From Pipra filicauda (Eukaryota; Chordata; Aves; Passeriformes; Pipridae), in contig NW_024104620.1 in assembly GCF_003945595.2 (NCBI RefSeq), positions 4,459,927 to 4,523,926 on the forward strand: a stretch of DNA of 64,000 nucleotides, read 5' to 3'. Position 1 is the first letter of the stretch. Each line of letters begins with the position of its first letter. Under the pieces are notes generated by a model. That model ran no database searches. It saw only the letters and a list, made by a program, of their open reading frames with translations, and was not told where the DNA came from. Shown here one piece after another: positions 22,901 through 55,837 of this stretch. The position numbers and the translations under genes were made by a program.

Positions 22901-24889
22901 GGGCTGATGTTCTGTGTTCTGTGTCTCCGCCCGGGTCACTGCACCGATGGAAAAGGCCTGGAGGGGATTTCCGTAATTCCAGTGTCATTCACTGCCGTTA
23001 CCACGGCAGAGACCGTGCGGGAAAGCGAGTCATGTTCTATCACACCCTGTAGTAAATAGAGGAACAAACTTAGTGACGCGACTGAGATGTGCACGGGAAA
23101 GCTTTGTATCCCGCGCAGCGCTCCGGAGACACAAGAAGACACACAGTTTCGAGGAAGTCAGACAAACACTGTGACTTAAAACTGTGAAATTCTCGACCAG
23201 GTTGAGCCAGTGAACCAGCTCAGTGAAGGGAACGGACGAGACACATTCTTCATTTATTCCTGCAAATGAATATTTGAATGAATGCAAATGAATATTCCTG
23301 CAAAATCCTGTTTGGTTTTGGAAGGAGCTCTGGAATCCCAAAAGGGTGGGTGAGACTCCATCCCCTGCAGGTTTCGGTGGGGCTGGTGCTGCCTCAGAAG
23401 CCCCGGTGTGTTTTGAGGCTGCACAAAAAACGGAGCTCTGAGCCTTCCAGTTTTTAGGAAGTTGCTGCTCCGCCTGGAGCACGTGTTGCACGTACTCATG
23501 GAACATCTGCACTGGCAGCTGGCTCTGTTTAAAAAGACAGGCACCGACTGCAGCCAGAGAGCACAGAGCAGTGCAAACACAGAGGGGGGAAATGAAATGC
23601 GCTCGCTGGGCTGGCAGAGTTGCAGAATGCAAACAGAGCTGTCACACAGCGACGGGCTGGGTACAGCAGCACAAACAATGAGGCATTCATGATTTCCAGT
23701 GTGCAAAACCGCTTTGGTTTCAGACTGGAGAGATTTAACTTCTTCAAAATGAGAAACTTGCAATTTTAAAAACCCGTGTTGAGTCCCAGCTCTCAGTCTG
23801 AGGTCTGAAGGGAAAGTGCTGAGCATCTTTGCTGTGGCTCCTGGCTTAAAGTGTTGAAGCTGCTACAGATTTATCAGGGCCTGCAAAGTACTGAAGAAAT
23901 CTAAAGTGAAAATCTGGGGGTTTTTCCTTTTCTTTTCTTTCCTTTTTTTTTTTTTTTCAAATTAAAAAAAAAATTATTTAGAGAAACTGGCAGCTTTGCA
24001 AAAGGAAGTGTCCCGAAATCACTATTTTAGAGAGAACTAATATTTCCTTGGGTTGTTGCCTGTAGTACATCACTTGAGCACGAGGCCTGTTCTGTTTTCC
24101 TGGTAATTATGAGGGAATTACTACTTCAGGGAAAGGGAATGGAAGGAAAAGTGCTTTGAACACACCCAAGAATATTCCCAGTGAACAAATTGTAATGGGA
24201 GTTCTTCGGGATGATGCTGTTATGAAGCGCAGAGAATATCCATTAGCTACAATCTGGCCTTTCTAGTGTGCTTTATTTTTTCTCCTCTAAGAACATACCT
24301 TCTTGGGTTTGTTTTGAAAATCCAAATCCTGTGATATCTGTGATTTCTGTTAATTTAAAGAGCTGGTTTGCTGACAGGCCTCATGTAAGGTCTGTGTCAG
24401 TGGTAGATCCTCAGGCTCTAAAGGGTTTCCCTACATCTAAACCTTACACTCACTGAAGTGTAAAAGCGACCCTAAAGCAAATGTTAAAAAAGGTGTAATT
24501 TTTTAAGAGGGGATTAATTTGCCCGTTCTCAAATATTGGCAGAATGAACTAGAAAAAGATGCCTAGATAAGTCATCGGGGCTAGAGCAAGAAAACCCAGC
24601 ACAAGGCCACAGAGACAAATGTAAGACTTAAAGACCTGTACACGGCCAGAGAAAACCAATCAGTGTAGGGAACAAAACCACTGCAGGTTCTGTGTTCACC
24701 AAGGAAATATGGGAGGCAACAGGTGGGAAGAAGGTGGGAAGGTGATATTTAATAAGGCTTCCAGTTTCCAGAGCTGTGCATAACGTTACGATCCATTCCT
24801 GGTTTGCTTTTCCTACATAAATGGCCATGTCAGCCCAGCTGCAGCCCAGCACCAGCTGAAGCTGCCCAGAGAGTGACTGACCCCTCTCC
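22901..24889. other. Gap between divergent genes KIAA2013 and PLOD1
   Basis: No conserved gene recognised. The minus strand carries a 200-codon open frame at 23632-23030 and a shorter overlapping frame at 23826-23254. The former starts with a Met, a hydrophobic stretch near residues 14-33 and an acidic/amphipathic stretch, but I recognise no relative. A T-rich run lies near 23.93-23.96 kb. The rest shows nothing I can name. Confidence 0.45.
23926..23972. repeat. Pyrimidine tract followed by A-run
   Basis: A ttttcttttctttcc stretch runs into about 17 T, then caaatt, then about 10 A. The T-run and A-run could fold on each other. This is simple sequence with no evident function. Confidence 0.7.
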
Positions 24890-25281
24890 TCCTACGCGTT
24901 TGCTCAGTGCCTGTTTCTTCCCCGGCGTCCCACGGCCGGGGTGCCCCGCACGCCGCCCGGGTAAAGCCCCGGAGCTGCGGGATCAGGCCCCCGAGCTCCA
25001 CGTCCCGGTGCTCCCTCTCTTCCCACCCGGCCCCGGCGCTCCCTCCCCCGCTCCCAGCCCGGCCCCAGCCGCCCGCCCGCCTCTCGCGGGGGCCGAGGCG
25101 GCCCGGGAGGAGGAGCCGCCTCCTCCCGCTTCCTCCGCCCGTCCCCGCCGGGCGGGTCTGGTGCGTGGCACAGCTCCGGCAGCCCCGGAGCCTCCCGGAG
25201 CCGCCCGCTCCGTCCCGCAGGCATCGCCCGCGCTCCGTGTGGGGGCTCCCGGCGCGGGGTCCGGGCGGGAAAGTCGCTTCC
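24890..25281 (+). promoter_or_regulatory. CpG-island promoter and leader of PLOD1
   Basis: GC and CpG density rise sharply near 24.89 kb and continue into the first intron. No TATA box is apparent. The transcription start cannot be placed by eye; the start codon at 25282 has a purine-poor but CC-rich context (cttccATGG) with G at +4. Confidence 0.6.
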
Positions 25282-39289
<14,008 letters not shown>

Positions 39290-40880
39290 AGCATTGCTTC
39301 CCAGCAAGGACCTTTCCCTGGCCCTGCTCACTGCTGACTCTGAGTGGAAACAGGGAATGCTGCTGAGAGTTTCTAAGGCATTGTTCAAAGGTATTTGGAT
39401 ATTGATTTTTAATGGTATTTTAAGACTCCACTACTGGAAGATCTCCCTCTCTGATACTGCAGGTAATATCTAGGAATATTGCTGCAGAATTGCGAAGGAG
39501 ATTTTGTGCCTTCATTTTTGATTCTGCTCCTCATCCGCTGTTTCTTGGAAGTGCCATTTACTTGAACCTTCTATCACGGAATGGTTGGCTTTAAAAAATG
39601 CTTTCCTGGACTGGAAATCCAGCTTTTTGGAGGCAAGTCACAAGCTGGAAGCCTGTTTTCATCTACAGCATATACAGGACTGGATGTTAGATGATAATTC
39701 CTGGACAGTATTCCAAATACAAAGCAATCAGGGAGCTGACTCCAGCAGTTATAAGAGTTAAATGTCACACCAGATGAAACTCAGCAGTAAGAGCCTGAAG
39801 ATCATCTGATTCCTTACCTCTTTGCAGTTCTTGCAAGCCTATCACAAAGTTCAAAGCAGCAGCAGTGGCAATATAGGTACTTCTGATCAACTGAAGGAAG
39901 GTCCTCTAATGATGCTTTACCTCTGGGATTAGACTGAAGAGATAAGACAGCCTCCCTACCTTTTGTTTCTGCAGCTAAGAGCAGCAGGGATACCCACACA
40001 CATTCAGACCACCTCAGTCTGTGAAGATCAGATCTAAGAAAGGGAAGTCTGGGAACAACTGCATCAGTCAGAAGGGCTTCGCTGTGGAATTGTCTCTGTT
40101 CTTTACCATGTTAAGATTGTCAAAACCTCTGATCAATCTCTGGATAACATCCCAGAGGTCCTGGTGGTGTTTGGTGGCCTCATTCCAATTGTCAGAGATT
40201 GTTTTGGTCATTTTCTTTGATGGCCCATTCACATTAGGTGTAAAGAGCTGTTCTCTCGTTCTTAGGGGAAATAATTATTCAGCGTTTCTATTATTTAAGA
40301 TTGCAAACCAAAACACTCCACTGCAGACAGTTCTCCAGTGGGGTCGAGGCTGATAGAAATGAGTGGTTGGGAAGTGCTGAGAGATTGTGATGAACTAGTA
40401 GGTGTAAAAATCTATCAAGAGTAGTACCATGGTTAGAGAGGGAAGGGGAGAAACCTTTCCTGCCTGTGAGATCCCTGCTCTGCTTATCCCACACTGTTAT
40501 GCTCTGGCTCTGCCAGACTAGTGCGTTTCACAAGCAGTAAATTCACATCATGATTGTCCTTAGGGGAAAAAAAAATCACCTTCCTCTTCATTGTCTGTGT
40601 CTGCAGCTTCTGCTGCCTGATTGTGAGGGGCAGAGCCCCTTCCTCGGGGACGGGTCACATTAATGTGGGCACAACAGCTTTACACGTGTAAGTTCGGGCA
40701 GGGAACTGCCTGCGGTTGGAATGTGCCTGAGGAAGGTGACAGAGCTTTTCCCACCGCTTTCCATGAGCTTTTTAGGTCTGTTTTGAGGCCACACACTCAG
40801 AGGTGCCTGGGGGAGAAAAATCCAGGCGGGGCGACCATTTGAGAAATAAAACTGTAATAAAACCTGTTAGGTGAAAGCCA
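39290..40880 (+). other. PLOD1: PLOD1 3' untranslated region with two polyadenylation signals
   Basis: After the stop at 39287-39289 there is no further exon of PLOD1. Two close AATAAA signals occur at 40845-40850 and 40856-40861, giving a 3' UTR of about 1.6 kb. I see no repeat in it. Confidence 0.7.
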
Positions 40881-41089
40881 GAGCTGTCTGTTACCAAACG
40901 AAGGGATTGATACGCCAAACGTTGAGATGTCCAAAAATGTGTACTATGTATTTATTCAGCAGTTGGGTTTTTGTTTGTTGTTTGTTTGGGGGGTTTTTTT
41001 TCCACTTATTTTGTTGTGTCTTTCCTCGTGCCGGTTCGGTGATCGGAGTTTTAACGAGCTGTACGAGGGAAACTCGCATTAAAAAACCC

Positions 41090-41720
41090 TTTCCCGTGTC
41101 GGCGGGTTCGGTTCGGTTCCTGAGGTGGAGGGCGGGGTGTGACCGGGGCCGCCTCCGCCATGATGGCCCCGAACTACAGCTCCCGGCGTGCCCCGCGCCC
41201 GGCGCGCGCCGCTGACCCGCCCGGTGACGGCGGCGCGGGGGAACATGGCGGCCGCGGGGGAGCGGCGGTGAAGGTGAGCCCCGGGCGGTGCCCGGCCCAG
41301 GGCGCGGGGGAGAGCCGCTCCAGGCCGCGACAGTGCTTCGGGGGGAGGTCGCCTCCCGGGCGGCACGGACGGGAACAAAGGCAGAGACAGGGGCGGCAGC
41401 GGTGAGGGTGGGACCCGCCGGGAAAGGGTCCTGAGGGGGCGCGAGGGAGGCGCTTCCCGCCCCGTGAGGGCTGAGGGGGAGGCGGCGGTGTCAGGTCGGA
41501 GTGTCTGCCCAGAGCGTCTCCTGGGCACCGGGATGGCGGGGGGACAGAGCCCGGAGCATCCTCCGGGCATGGGGACGGCGGAGGGGGCAGAGCCCCGAGC
41601 ATCCCCTGCACATGGGGATGGCGTGGGGGGCAGAGCCCGGCCCCTCACGGAGCTCCTGTCCCTCATCCCTGGCCCCTCTGCCGCAGGGACGGAGACCGGC
41701 TGGACTCGGCGTCGCTGAAG
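41090..41720 (+). promoter_or_regulatory. CpG-island promoter of MFN2
   Basis: CpG density is high from about 41.09 to 41.7 kb, with no TATA box near the presumed first exon. The region follows the PLOD1 polyadenylation signals by only about 250 bp. It contains a ZNF143-like motif and a non-coding exon, both listed separately. Confidence 0.65.
41173..41192 (+). promoter_or_regulatory. ZNF143/THAP11-type motif in MFN2 promoter
   Basis: The 20-base stretch actacagctcccggcgtgcc follows the known ACTACAnnTCCCAGnATGC pattern with two departures (G for A in the CAG part, G for A in ATGC). This motif class is common in CpG promoters of housekeeping and mitochondrial genes. It lies about 50-70 bases upstream of the inferred first exon. 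Confidence 0.55.
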
Positions 41721-41855
41721 GAGCTGCAGGACGGAGGGGAGGGGACGGAGTCCGGCCAAAGAGAGGGAGAAGGCAGGGAAACTGCTGCCGTTTTGTCTTC
41801 AAGAGGGCCTTGAGCTGGCCATGCATGACTGGTGAAAACGTAACTCATCCTGAAA
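41220..41855 (+). other. MFN2: Inferred non-coding leader exons of MFN2
   Basis: A first exon ends at 41273 (GTGAAG|GTGAGC). A second runs 41687-41855, with acceptor gccgcag and donor GAAA|GTAAGT, and would join to 42391, four bases before the MFN2 start codon. The 5' boundary of exon 1 is not visible; about 41220 is a guess. The first exon contains a short upstream frame (41245-41271, MAAAGERR then stop). The second has two overlapping upstream ATGs at 41821 and 41825. Splicing is inferred from sites only. Confidence 0.55.
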
Positions 41856-42048
41856 GTAAGTGGAAGATGGGGAGGAGTGATCGCTGTGGGGCTGTTTATT
41901 GGAAGGGAGAGGGAAAGGCAGGTTTTTTTAATTTCTGATATATGGGTAGTTTTCATGTGTATAAAGTGGAACAACTTCTTTGTGGAAAAAAAGAAGATTG
42001 TTTTTAAAATGTGTATTTATCTTGTTCATGTTAGGATGCTTAGTTGGA

Positions 42049-42339
42049 TCATGGAATCATGATCACAGAATGGTTTGGATTGGAAGGGACCTTAAAGATT
42101 ATCCAGTTCTACCTCCCTGCCATGGGTAGGGACACCTTCCACTAGCCCAGGTTGCTCCAAGCTCCATCCAACCTGGCCTTGGACACTCCCAGGGATGGGA
42201 CATCCACAGCTTCTCTGGGCAACCTGTGCCAGGGCCTCCCCACCCTCACAAGGAAGAATTTCTTCCCAATATCCCATCTAACCCTGCCCTCTGGCAGTGT
42301 GAAGCCATTCCCCCTTCTCCTATCACTACACACCCTTGG
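42049..42339 (-). repeat. CR1 LINE 3' fragment just upstream of MFN2 first coding exon
   Basis: The plus strand reads from tcacagaatggtttggattg through aagggaccttaaagat, cctccctgccatgggtaggg, aacctggccttggacactcc and ttcttcccaatatcc to tcctatcactacac. This is the reverse complement of a CR1 3' end, so the element's sense strand is minus and its tail is at the low-coordinate side. The element ends about 50 bases before the acceptor at 42389-42390. Confidence 0.93.
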
Positions 42340-42394
42340 ATAGCTGTTGGCACTTGGTGACACTGTTCTTTACTGGATTTTTCCCTGCAGCGCA

Positions 42395-50230
<7,836 letters not shown>

Positions 50231-53175
50231 TGTGGGAAGGAGAGAAAAAAAAGTTTCCCTTCAGTGCTCTCTTAATTACTGCAGAGAACGTGGTGGGTGA
50301 TGGAATTCCCTAAAGGGAATGAGCAAGAGCCTATTGCTATGTTTCCAGTTGCTGTGTGAACAATAGGATTCTGCTTCCCTGTTCTGTGTCCCACCTCTAA
50401 ACACTAGCTGTTAATAACTCTTCTTTTTCCTTCCTGTGAGACCAGGCTACTTCAGGAGGAATGTGTGCTTCATACATTTACAGGGGGCTTTTACTGCACT
50501 TCATTTTGCTTTAAACAAATTTAAAGCAAACAAGAAAAATGTTTATCAGGTTTAAAAGCTATTCTGACACCTCTTTATGGAGTCATTTGTTTTACTACAT
50601 AAAGACAGAGCTTTTGAGTTCCAAGCCCAGGTGGGGGTGTGAGTGACAAGCAGCTGTTTGTCTAAACACAGGTCCCATGCACACAGATGTGGTGGTGGTT
50701 TCACAATGCATTTATAGCCCACACAGGCCTGTCTCCTGGGTTAATATTCTGTTATTCTAGAACCTGACACAGAATCCCAATGTCCCTTCATAGAAAGGTT
50801 TATTGCTGTCAGTATGCTTAAACCTCTGAACAAAACCCAGTCCTCTTCCAGAGAAAGAGGGATTAAGATTTTGCTTTGGTAAGCTTAGTGGCTTTGGAGT
50901 TAGTTTCTTCCTCTTAAGAGCTCTTTAATAACAGTCTGGCCCATTTCCTGTCACAGACAAGTAGTTTGCAAAGACAGAACTAGTTCCTGTGAAGAAGGTA
51001 GTGCCGATAATTTGGCAGCTTGTTGAGGAAGAAAACTAGGAAGGAAAAGCCAGTTGACAGAATGTAACGAACTGCCTTACGAGCTAAGTCAATGAATGTG
51101 GGTTTTCTTTGGAAATGCACAGCTGTGTTTCTGGAAGCAGGCCTTTGGAATTCCATTACCACTCTCTGGCCACAAGAACAGCATGTGGATTACACGCTGT
51201 AAGAGATTTTGCTTCGTGCAGAGTTCCCACAGGATGTGGCGGTCCGGGCAGCGATAGGATTTGATGATGTTTCTCTTCTGTTAAAAGTATGAGAACAAGC
51301 TGGCAGGTACAGCTCCTCGGGGGTGGGGGGAGTTGTGGCCCTCGTAGTTCATGCCAGGGCAAGAATGGGTTAATGCAACTTTTTTTTTTTTTTTCCCCCA
51401 AGGCATTCTTTATTTGCAAAGAGATGAAATGAATTTTTGAGTTTTGCCCTGAAGCAGTTATGAATTTGGAATATAAGATTTGGGAACTGTAAGGATTTGA
51501 GTCTCTTCCTGTTGAAATTGATAGAGAAGAAATTCTCACTGATTTTAGGAGTAGTAGGATATGTTTCCTCTGTTGTTTGGAAAGTTTCTTTTCCTCTTTG
51601 TGGGTCAGTATTTTGCCATGTGTTGGGTATAACCTTTCTGTTGCCCACAAAATGCCTGAGGAGTCCAGAATCGGATCCTGTAGTTCTAGGGTTAGTGACA
51701 ACCTAAATCTGTTCAGCATCACACACATAGAATATGGACTGCATTTAGAACTACTGAGCAGTGGGGTGTTCTTATTGACAATGAGACTTTTCCCTTGAAA
51801 ATGGCCTTAGGATTTCTCATTCCTGCTCAGGTGTGCCTGTGACAAGTCCCCTGTTTCTTGTGTCATGGAAGGTCCAGAAAGAAGCTGCCTGATACTTGAG
51901 GGAGTAAAAATAGTGAAATGTCAGTAAGTACATCTTAGGTAAGGCTGTTCTGAGATTTGCAGTAAGACTTGAAGTACCTTGATTGTGTTGGAGCTGGTGG
52001 TGAGACTCTTATGTGTCCAGAATGCAGAAAGAAAACAAACCTCTCCCTTCCAGTAGACAGCCTCGACTCCAGCTCAAACTGAAAAACTGTTTTTATCAGA
52101 AGGCTTCATTGGCCTTGGCTGGGTTCCTCAGGTAGCCACCAGGACATAAATATAGCTTGGATCAGATCTGAAAACGAGCGAGAAAGAAATCTGAGTCCTT
52201 GCCTCTGGAAGTCTGTGCTCTGGGCATGTGGTGAAGTATACTGGAGTAAGTGGATCATCCCTTACTCTGCTGGAGGTATTATTTGAATTAATTTGGATCT
52301 CTGGTCTCTCAAGCTATCACATACACAGTTATAAGCTATGTACTCTTCTGTTGAGTTAAAACATTAAGCACATCCCTCACACACCAGGAAATTGTCAGTG
52401 CCAGGTCGAGGCAGAGGGTGATGTACTATTGCTCAGCAGCTCATGACTACTTGAAATGCTGACCTTGCTTTTGAAGACCTGTCAGCATCTCTTCAGCAGG
52501 CCTTTAGGGGAAATCTGATAAATGAGCTTATCTTTAAGCCAGTGTCTTATCTGTAAAGGGAAAAGAGATTGATGGGTTCTTGGAACCTGGAGTCTTGGTG
52601 CTGTGTGTGCCTCTGATGCTGCTCAGCTTTGGGTGTTGTGTTCTCACTGCACAGCTGACACAACCTGCAGAACGGGGGAAAGAACCACTTGGAGTTTTTC
52701 AGAAGCAAAACTGCTAACAGGGGAGAGAAGAATTTTTAATATGTGTGTAACCCTTGTCCCTAGAAGCCTGAATGATAGAGAATCAAACTTTTAACAGACA
52801 GGCCTATGAGCTGGATTCCTCTGAAACACATGAACAGCTGCACTTCTTTAATTCAGAGTGGTGGAGGAATGAACACTATCAGGAGGAGGCTGTTCTCTTC
52901 TGATTTAATAAGGAAGGCTAAACTAATCTGTAAAACAGGTAATTCCAAAAACAGTCTCCCCCAAAACTCCCATTAAAGAAGGTCAGCTAAATGCACTTTT
53001 ATCTTATTGCTGCTACATTTCCCGTTGCGTTACGTTGATGGAGCTCTTCAAAATACTCTTACCAGCGAGTTTATTCTCTGCTGTATTTAAGGTGATAAAT
53101 TTGCATGAATTAGTCCTGTAACAGTGCTGTAAACAATGGAAACCAAAATAAAAATGAATTGGAAAAAACAGTTCT
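50231..53175 (+). other. MFN2: MFN2 3' untranslated region
   Basis: No further exon is seen after the stop. An AATAAA at 53147-53152, followed by a TG-rich stretch, is the best polyadenylation signal and would give a 2.9-kb 3' UTR. A shorter form cannot be excluded. A T-run lies at about 51381-51395. The minus-strand 190-codon frame here is not supported by any family resemblance. Confidence 0.6.
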
Positions 53176-53644
53176 CCTGACGTGTCCTGAGTGTTGTGAC
53201 ACAAAGTCTTCCAGTGTAAGTACATCTATTTCAGGGGTGTTCCGTGTGGTACTGAGGTGCATGTTTGACACCAGTGACCACCTTCTGTGCTCTTACTTCA
53301 AAAGTTAACAAGGAGACTGATTGTAAGGTTAGAAAACCCTTCTTGAAGAATTATGGGGAGGAGATTAGAGCTTATCTTGCTTAAGAAAGCTTTCCTGCCT
53401 AGAAGAGGCATCTTTCCCCAGAGACAGTTTTAGATGTTTTCTGCTCTTGCATTCCTGAGAAAGACTCCCTGGCATGAGAAAAAGATGAGTCCTGCACACA
53501 TGACAAAGGCCCCCCACAGAGGGAGGGGCAGAAATTGTAAAAGCCCTGAGGAGGGCGTTTGAAGTGCCATTAGGATTAATGTTCTCCTAAGTCCAGTGTT
53601 CTCAACTTTGGAAATAAATTTTCCTACAATCCTTCCACTGCCTT
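53176..53644. other. Short intergenic stretch
   Basis: Between the MFN2 polyadenylation signal and the CR1 copy. I see nothing in it. Confidence 0.5.
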
Positions 53645-53994
53645 TCACAGAATCACAGAATCAGGGAGGTTGGAAAACACCTCTGAGATCATCAAGCCCA
53701 ACCTTTGACCCAACACCACTTTGCCTACTAGCCCATGGCCCTCAGTGCCACATCCAGTCTCTCCTTAAACACCTCCAGGGACGGTGACTCCACCACCTCC
53801 CTGGGCAGCCCATTCCAGTGTCTCATCACTGTCTCTGGAAAGAATTTCCTCTTGATGTCCAACCTAAACCTCCCCTGGCGCAGCTTAAGGCTGTGCCTTC
53901 TTATCCTGCTGCTGGTTCCCTGGGAGAATCCTGGGAGAAGAGCCTCCTTCCCGTCAGGGAATTGTAGAGAGCAATGAGGTCTCCCCTGAGCCCT
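53645..53994 (-). repeat. CR1 LINE 3' fragment upstream of MIIP promoter
   Basis: The plus strand begins tcacagaatcacagaatcag and continues through gaggttggaaaacacctctg, gatcatcaagcccaac, cacctccagggacggtgact, cctgggcagcccattccag and cctcttgatgtccaacctaa, ending at gcaatgaggtctcccctgag. This is an inverted avian CR1 3' end of about 350 bases, sense strand minus. It stops about 100 bases before the CpG island of MIIP. Confidence 0.93.
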
Positions 53995-54109
53995 CGGCGG
54001 CAGCTGCGTGTGATCCTCACACCGACGACACTGAAAGTTTTAGTCGCATTAAAACTGTCGGTATCGAACCAACGATTTCTTGAGGATACCGGAGGAAGCA
54101 ACGGCCGGC

Positions 54110-54540
54110 GAATGTATCGCTCAGTGCCTCCGGCTCTCCCGCGTTACGAGGGGCGGCCTCCGCCGCGGGCCCGGGCGGGCGGTGCCGGCCCCGCGCATGC
54201 CGGGAGAGCCCGGGGCGGGCCCGGAACGGGGAATCCCGGCGGCTGCCGCGGCACCGGCACGGCGGGGGAGCCCCCGGAGCCCCCGGGGCCCGGAGCGGCG
54301 GGGACGGCCCAGGTGGGACGGGGAACGCGGCGGGACGGGCGGGGGGAGGAGGGAGGGTTCGCCGCTGCCAGCCCGGCCTCTGGAAGAGGGAGGGGAATTT
54401 TGCGATGCTCGGGGCTCCCTCCCCTTCCTCGTGGGCGCGGGGGAGCCGAACCAGCGCCCCGGAACAGCCGCGGGGCCGGACAACTCCCGCGCAGGAAGCT
54501 CGTCCTCGGTTCCCGAGACAACCGCCGCTGATCTTTAACT
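54110..54540 (+). promoter_or_regulatory. CpG-island promoter of MIIP
   Basis: CpG density jumps at about 54.11 kb. A gcgcatgccggga stretch at 54193-54205 resembles part of an NRF1 site and of the TCCCGGCATGC half of a ZNF143 motif. A possible leader-exon donor is cccag|gtggga near 54311. The first exon of MIIP should lie here because the coding exon at 55821 starts at an acceptor. Confidence 0.55.
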
Positions 54541-55820
54541 GCGGGGAGCGAAGCTCCTCCTCGCAGAGGATTCAGGCTAGAGCAGGTTTTCATAAACTTG
54601 AGCTTCTTGTGGGTTGTGCCAAGAGTGGACCTCATCTGGTAAAACCCTTCCAGAAAGTCCCTTGACCGATGTTGTTTTCGGAGTGTTTGCTCTCTGGTGA
54701 GCAGTGGTGAGAGGGTGCTCATCAGAGCTGTCAGCTTTGTCCTGTGGAGGCTGCGAGAACCACTGGTTCTTGTCAAGTTTTCTCAAATTTAGTATCGCCT
54801 CAACAGCGATATTTCTATTTTCTGTCCCGTACCGCACCTCTCACTTATTTCCTGTAGCAAAAAGATATGTTGTAGTTTGTTAGCGCTGCTCTCCGCTCCT
54901 CCTAGTGCCCTTGTACCACATTTGATTCTCCGTGTCCGGTTGCCAAGGGAGCAAACACAAAAACAAATAAGATGAGCTTTGGAGAAGAGTTTAGGGATCT
55001 TTCCGAATGAAATGTCCTAGAAAACCATATAGTTTTATCGAGAACATAATTTATCAATCTGATCAAAAGCAACGTGGGAGTTTGGGTTTAGGATTTGCTT
55101 CTGCTTTATTTAAAAATCCGCTTTTTGCAAATTTAGAGGAGCTTGTGATGTTGTGAAGATGTTCAACAGTGTGACAGCTTTCCAGTCAAACTAGACTTTA
55201 TTTATCTATTAACTCCTTTTCACCCCCTTGTGGGACTTAAGGTAATTAATTTATGGGATTGGAATTGCCCAAGACCTTGTCCTGAGTCATAATTGAGCCT
55301 TTTGGAGCCTTCCTGCCTGGGGGATATGGAGGACAGTTTTGACTCATATTGCTTTTGGATGTAGCAAATGCTACATGTTGGTTAGTCATATCTTGAACTT
55401 ATGAACATCCTGGGTTTATCAAAATACAAATTTCAATGTTCAAAAGAACATTAAAGCAGAATTGCATAAGAATATCCTAATTAACAGCCTCTGAACCAGA
55501 TGTGTCTTATTTAGCTTTTTGATGTGACTTTTTCATGTGTGCTGTTTCCTCTGTCAGAGTTTCTTGTCTCTCTTCAGTCAGCTCCCAGTTTCTGAGTGCA
55601 AAATACTTGATGGTCCATCCGAGGGGAGAGAAGCTTGAGGTGGTGCTGGTTCTTAGCATAAGGAGTTTGGCTGATTTCTCAGGAGAAGGGATCAACACTC
55701 CAACATTTCAACAGCTGTAAGTGGGTTTTAGGAAAAATCCCCTGAAGGTGGTTTCTCCCGGGTCTGCTTCTTCACTTAATTCTTCCATTTGTGTGGTTCC
55801 CCCTTCCTCTGGCTTTACAG
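54541..55820. other. Probable MIIP leader intron
   Basis: Sequence between the CpG island and the first coding exon. No additional exon is evident. It would be removed if the leader exon in the island splices to 55821. Confidence 0.45.
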
Positions 55821-55837
55821 GAAAAGGGTTGTCTAGG

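Noticed and set aside
14545..25281. Natriuretic-peptide gene expected from human gene order
   Set aside because: No CFG-type ring motif or preprohormone-like frame was found on either strand around KIAA2013.
41079..41759. Minus-strand 226- and 145-codon frames at the MFN2 promoter
   Set aside because: GC-rich island sequence with Pro/Arg-rich translation. A divergent transcript is possible, but a protein is not supported.
51156..51728. Minus-strand 190-codon frame in the MFN2 3' UTR
   Set aside because: No family resemblance, crosses a T-run, and no splice logic.
54144..54776. Minus-strand 210-codon frame at the MIIP promoter
   Set aside because: Opposes the CpG island and is largely Pro/Arg/Gly. 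No conserved relative known to me.
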